Shown piece after piece: positions 59,816 to 64,000 of a stretch of DNA of 64,000 nt (the stretch's first letter is position 1; the number at the start of each line of letters is the position of its first letter). The notes under the pieces are model-generated. The model worked only from the letters and a program-made list of their open reading frames with translations. It ran no database searches and was not told the origin of the DNA. The DNA lies in NCBI RefSeq assembly GCF_000422805.1, contig NZ_KE383922.1, positions 328,484 to 392,483 on the forward strand. Direction: 5' to 3'. Made by a program: the position numbers and the translations under genes. This DNA is from Nocardioides halotolerans DSM 19273 (GTDB lineage Bacteria; Actinomycetota; Actinomycetes; Propionibacteriales; Nocardioidaceae).

Positions 59816-64000
<4,185 letters not shown>

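Overview
The window is a chromosomal core segment of a high-GC actinobacterium. Gene order and style point to the Nocardioidaceae, and Nocardioides is my best guess. Supporting signs are the block carAB-pyrD-pyrF-mihF-gmk-rpoZ-coaBC-metK-priA-def-fmt-rsmB-rpe-rib, the actinobacterial nucleoid protein mIHF, a helicase-degenerate PriA, frequent GTG starts, 4-nt ATGA/GTGA overlaps, and many promoters whose -10 hexamer TAnnnT lies 6-8 nt before the start codon (leaderless mRNAs). I see no phage, transposase, CRISPR array, rRNA or tRNA gene.

Layout. 1-2.9 kb: end of a polar amino-acid ABC importer and a zinc alcohol dehydrogenase. 3.0-9.3 kb: pyrimidine operon carA-carB-pyrD-pyrF, then a small lipoprotein. 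9.8-20.1 kb: mihF, gmk, rpoZ, coaBC, metK, priA, def, fmt, a YjbR-like gene and rsmB. 20.1-23 kb: stand-alone LigD-type polymerase, an SRPBCC/MarR divergent pair, rpe and a 50-residue zinc-finger-like protein. 23-27.8 kb: EamA transporter divergent from an FMN-riboswitch operon ribD-ribE-ribBA-ribH. 27.8-33.8 kb: GNAT enzyme, hisE-hisG, PH-like membrane protein, a minus-strand sugar/kinase/PLP group and SseB-like protein. 33.8-36.4 kb: infC-rpmI-rplT-SpoU methylase. 36.4-42.4 kb: secreted protein, PAS sensor kinase, and a response regulator with a kinase fused to a DUF4173-like membrane domain. 42.6-47.1 kb: pheS-pheT and an aldo/keto reductase. 47.1-52.1 kb: large SARP/AfsR-type regulator convergent with a DrrAB-like ABC exporter. 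52.5-54.5 kb: second aldo/keto reductase and a mycothiol-type isomerase. 54.5-63.8 kb: complete argCJBDFR-G-(nudix)-H operon, then the start of a 3-methyladenine glycosylase.

The coding content is mostly textbook metabolism; the unusual biology lies between the genes. At least eight families of palindromic or tandem elements sit in gene junctions: 83-84-bp tandem hairpin arrays at two loci, a 163-bp tandem duplication, a 40-nt palindrome that supplies stop codons at two convergent junctions, a TAGTCCCTGAC palindrome at two loci, and related ~66-bp elements inside the phe and arg operons. The last two remain open in frame, so tiny ORFs with 4-nt overlaps on both sides bridge pheS to pheT and argR to argG. 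Other points are a candidate 11-bp-period SARP operator, a 34-bp ArgR-like dyad over the argC promoter, apparent CTG starts for coaBC and the SpoU methylase, an ATC start for infC, a TPTQ-repeat tail on RibD, and a kinase-DUF4173 fusion.

How genes work together: the pyr, rib and arg operons are nearly gapless, with most junctions overlapping by 1-4 nt, which implies translational coupling. ArgR is encoded in the operon it probably controls, the rib operon is read through an FMN aptamer, and the SARP regulator faces the ABC exporter that carries its candidate operator.
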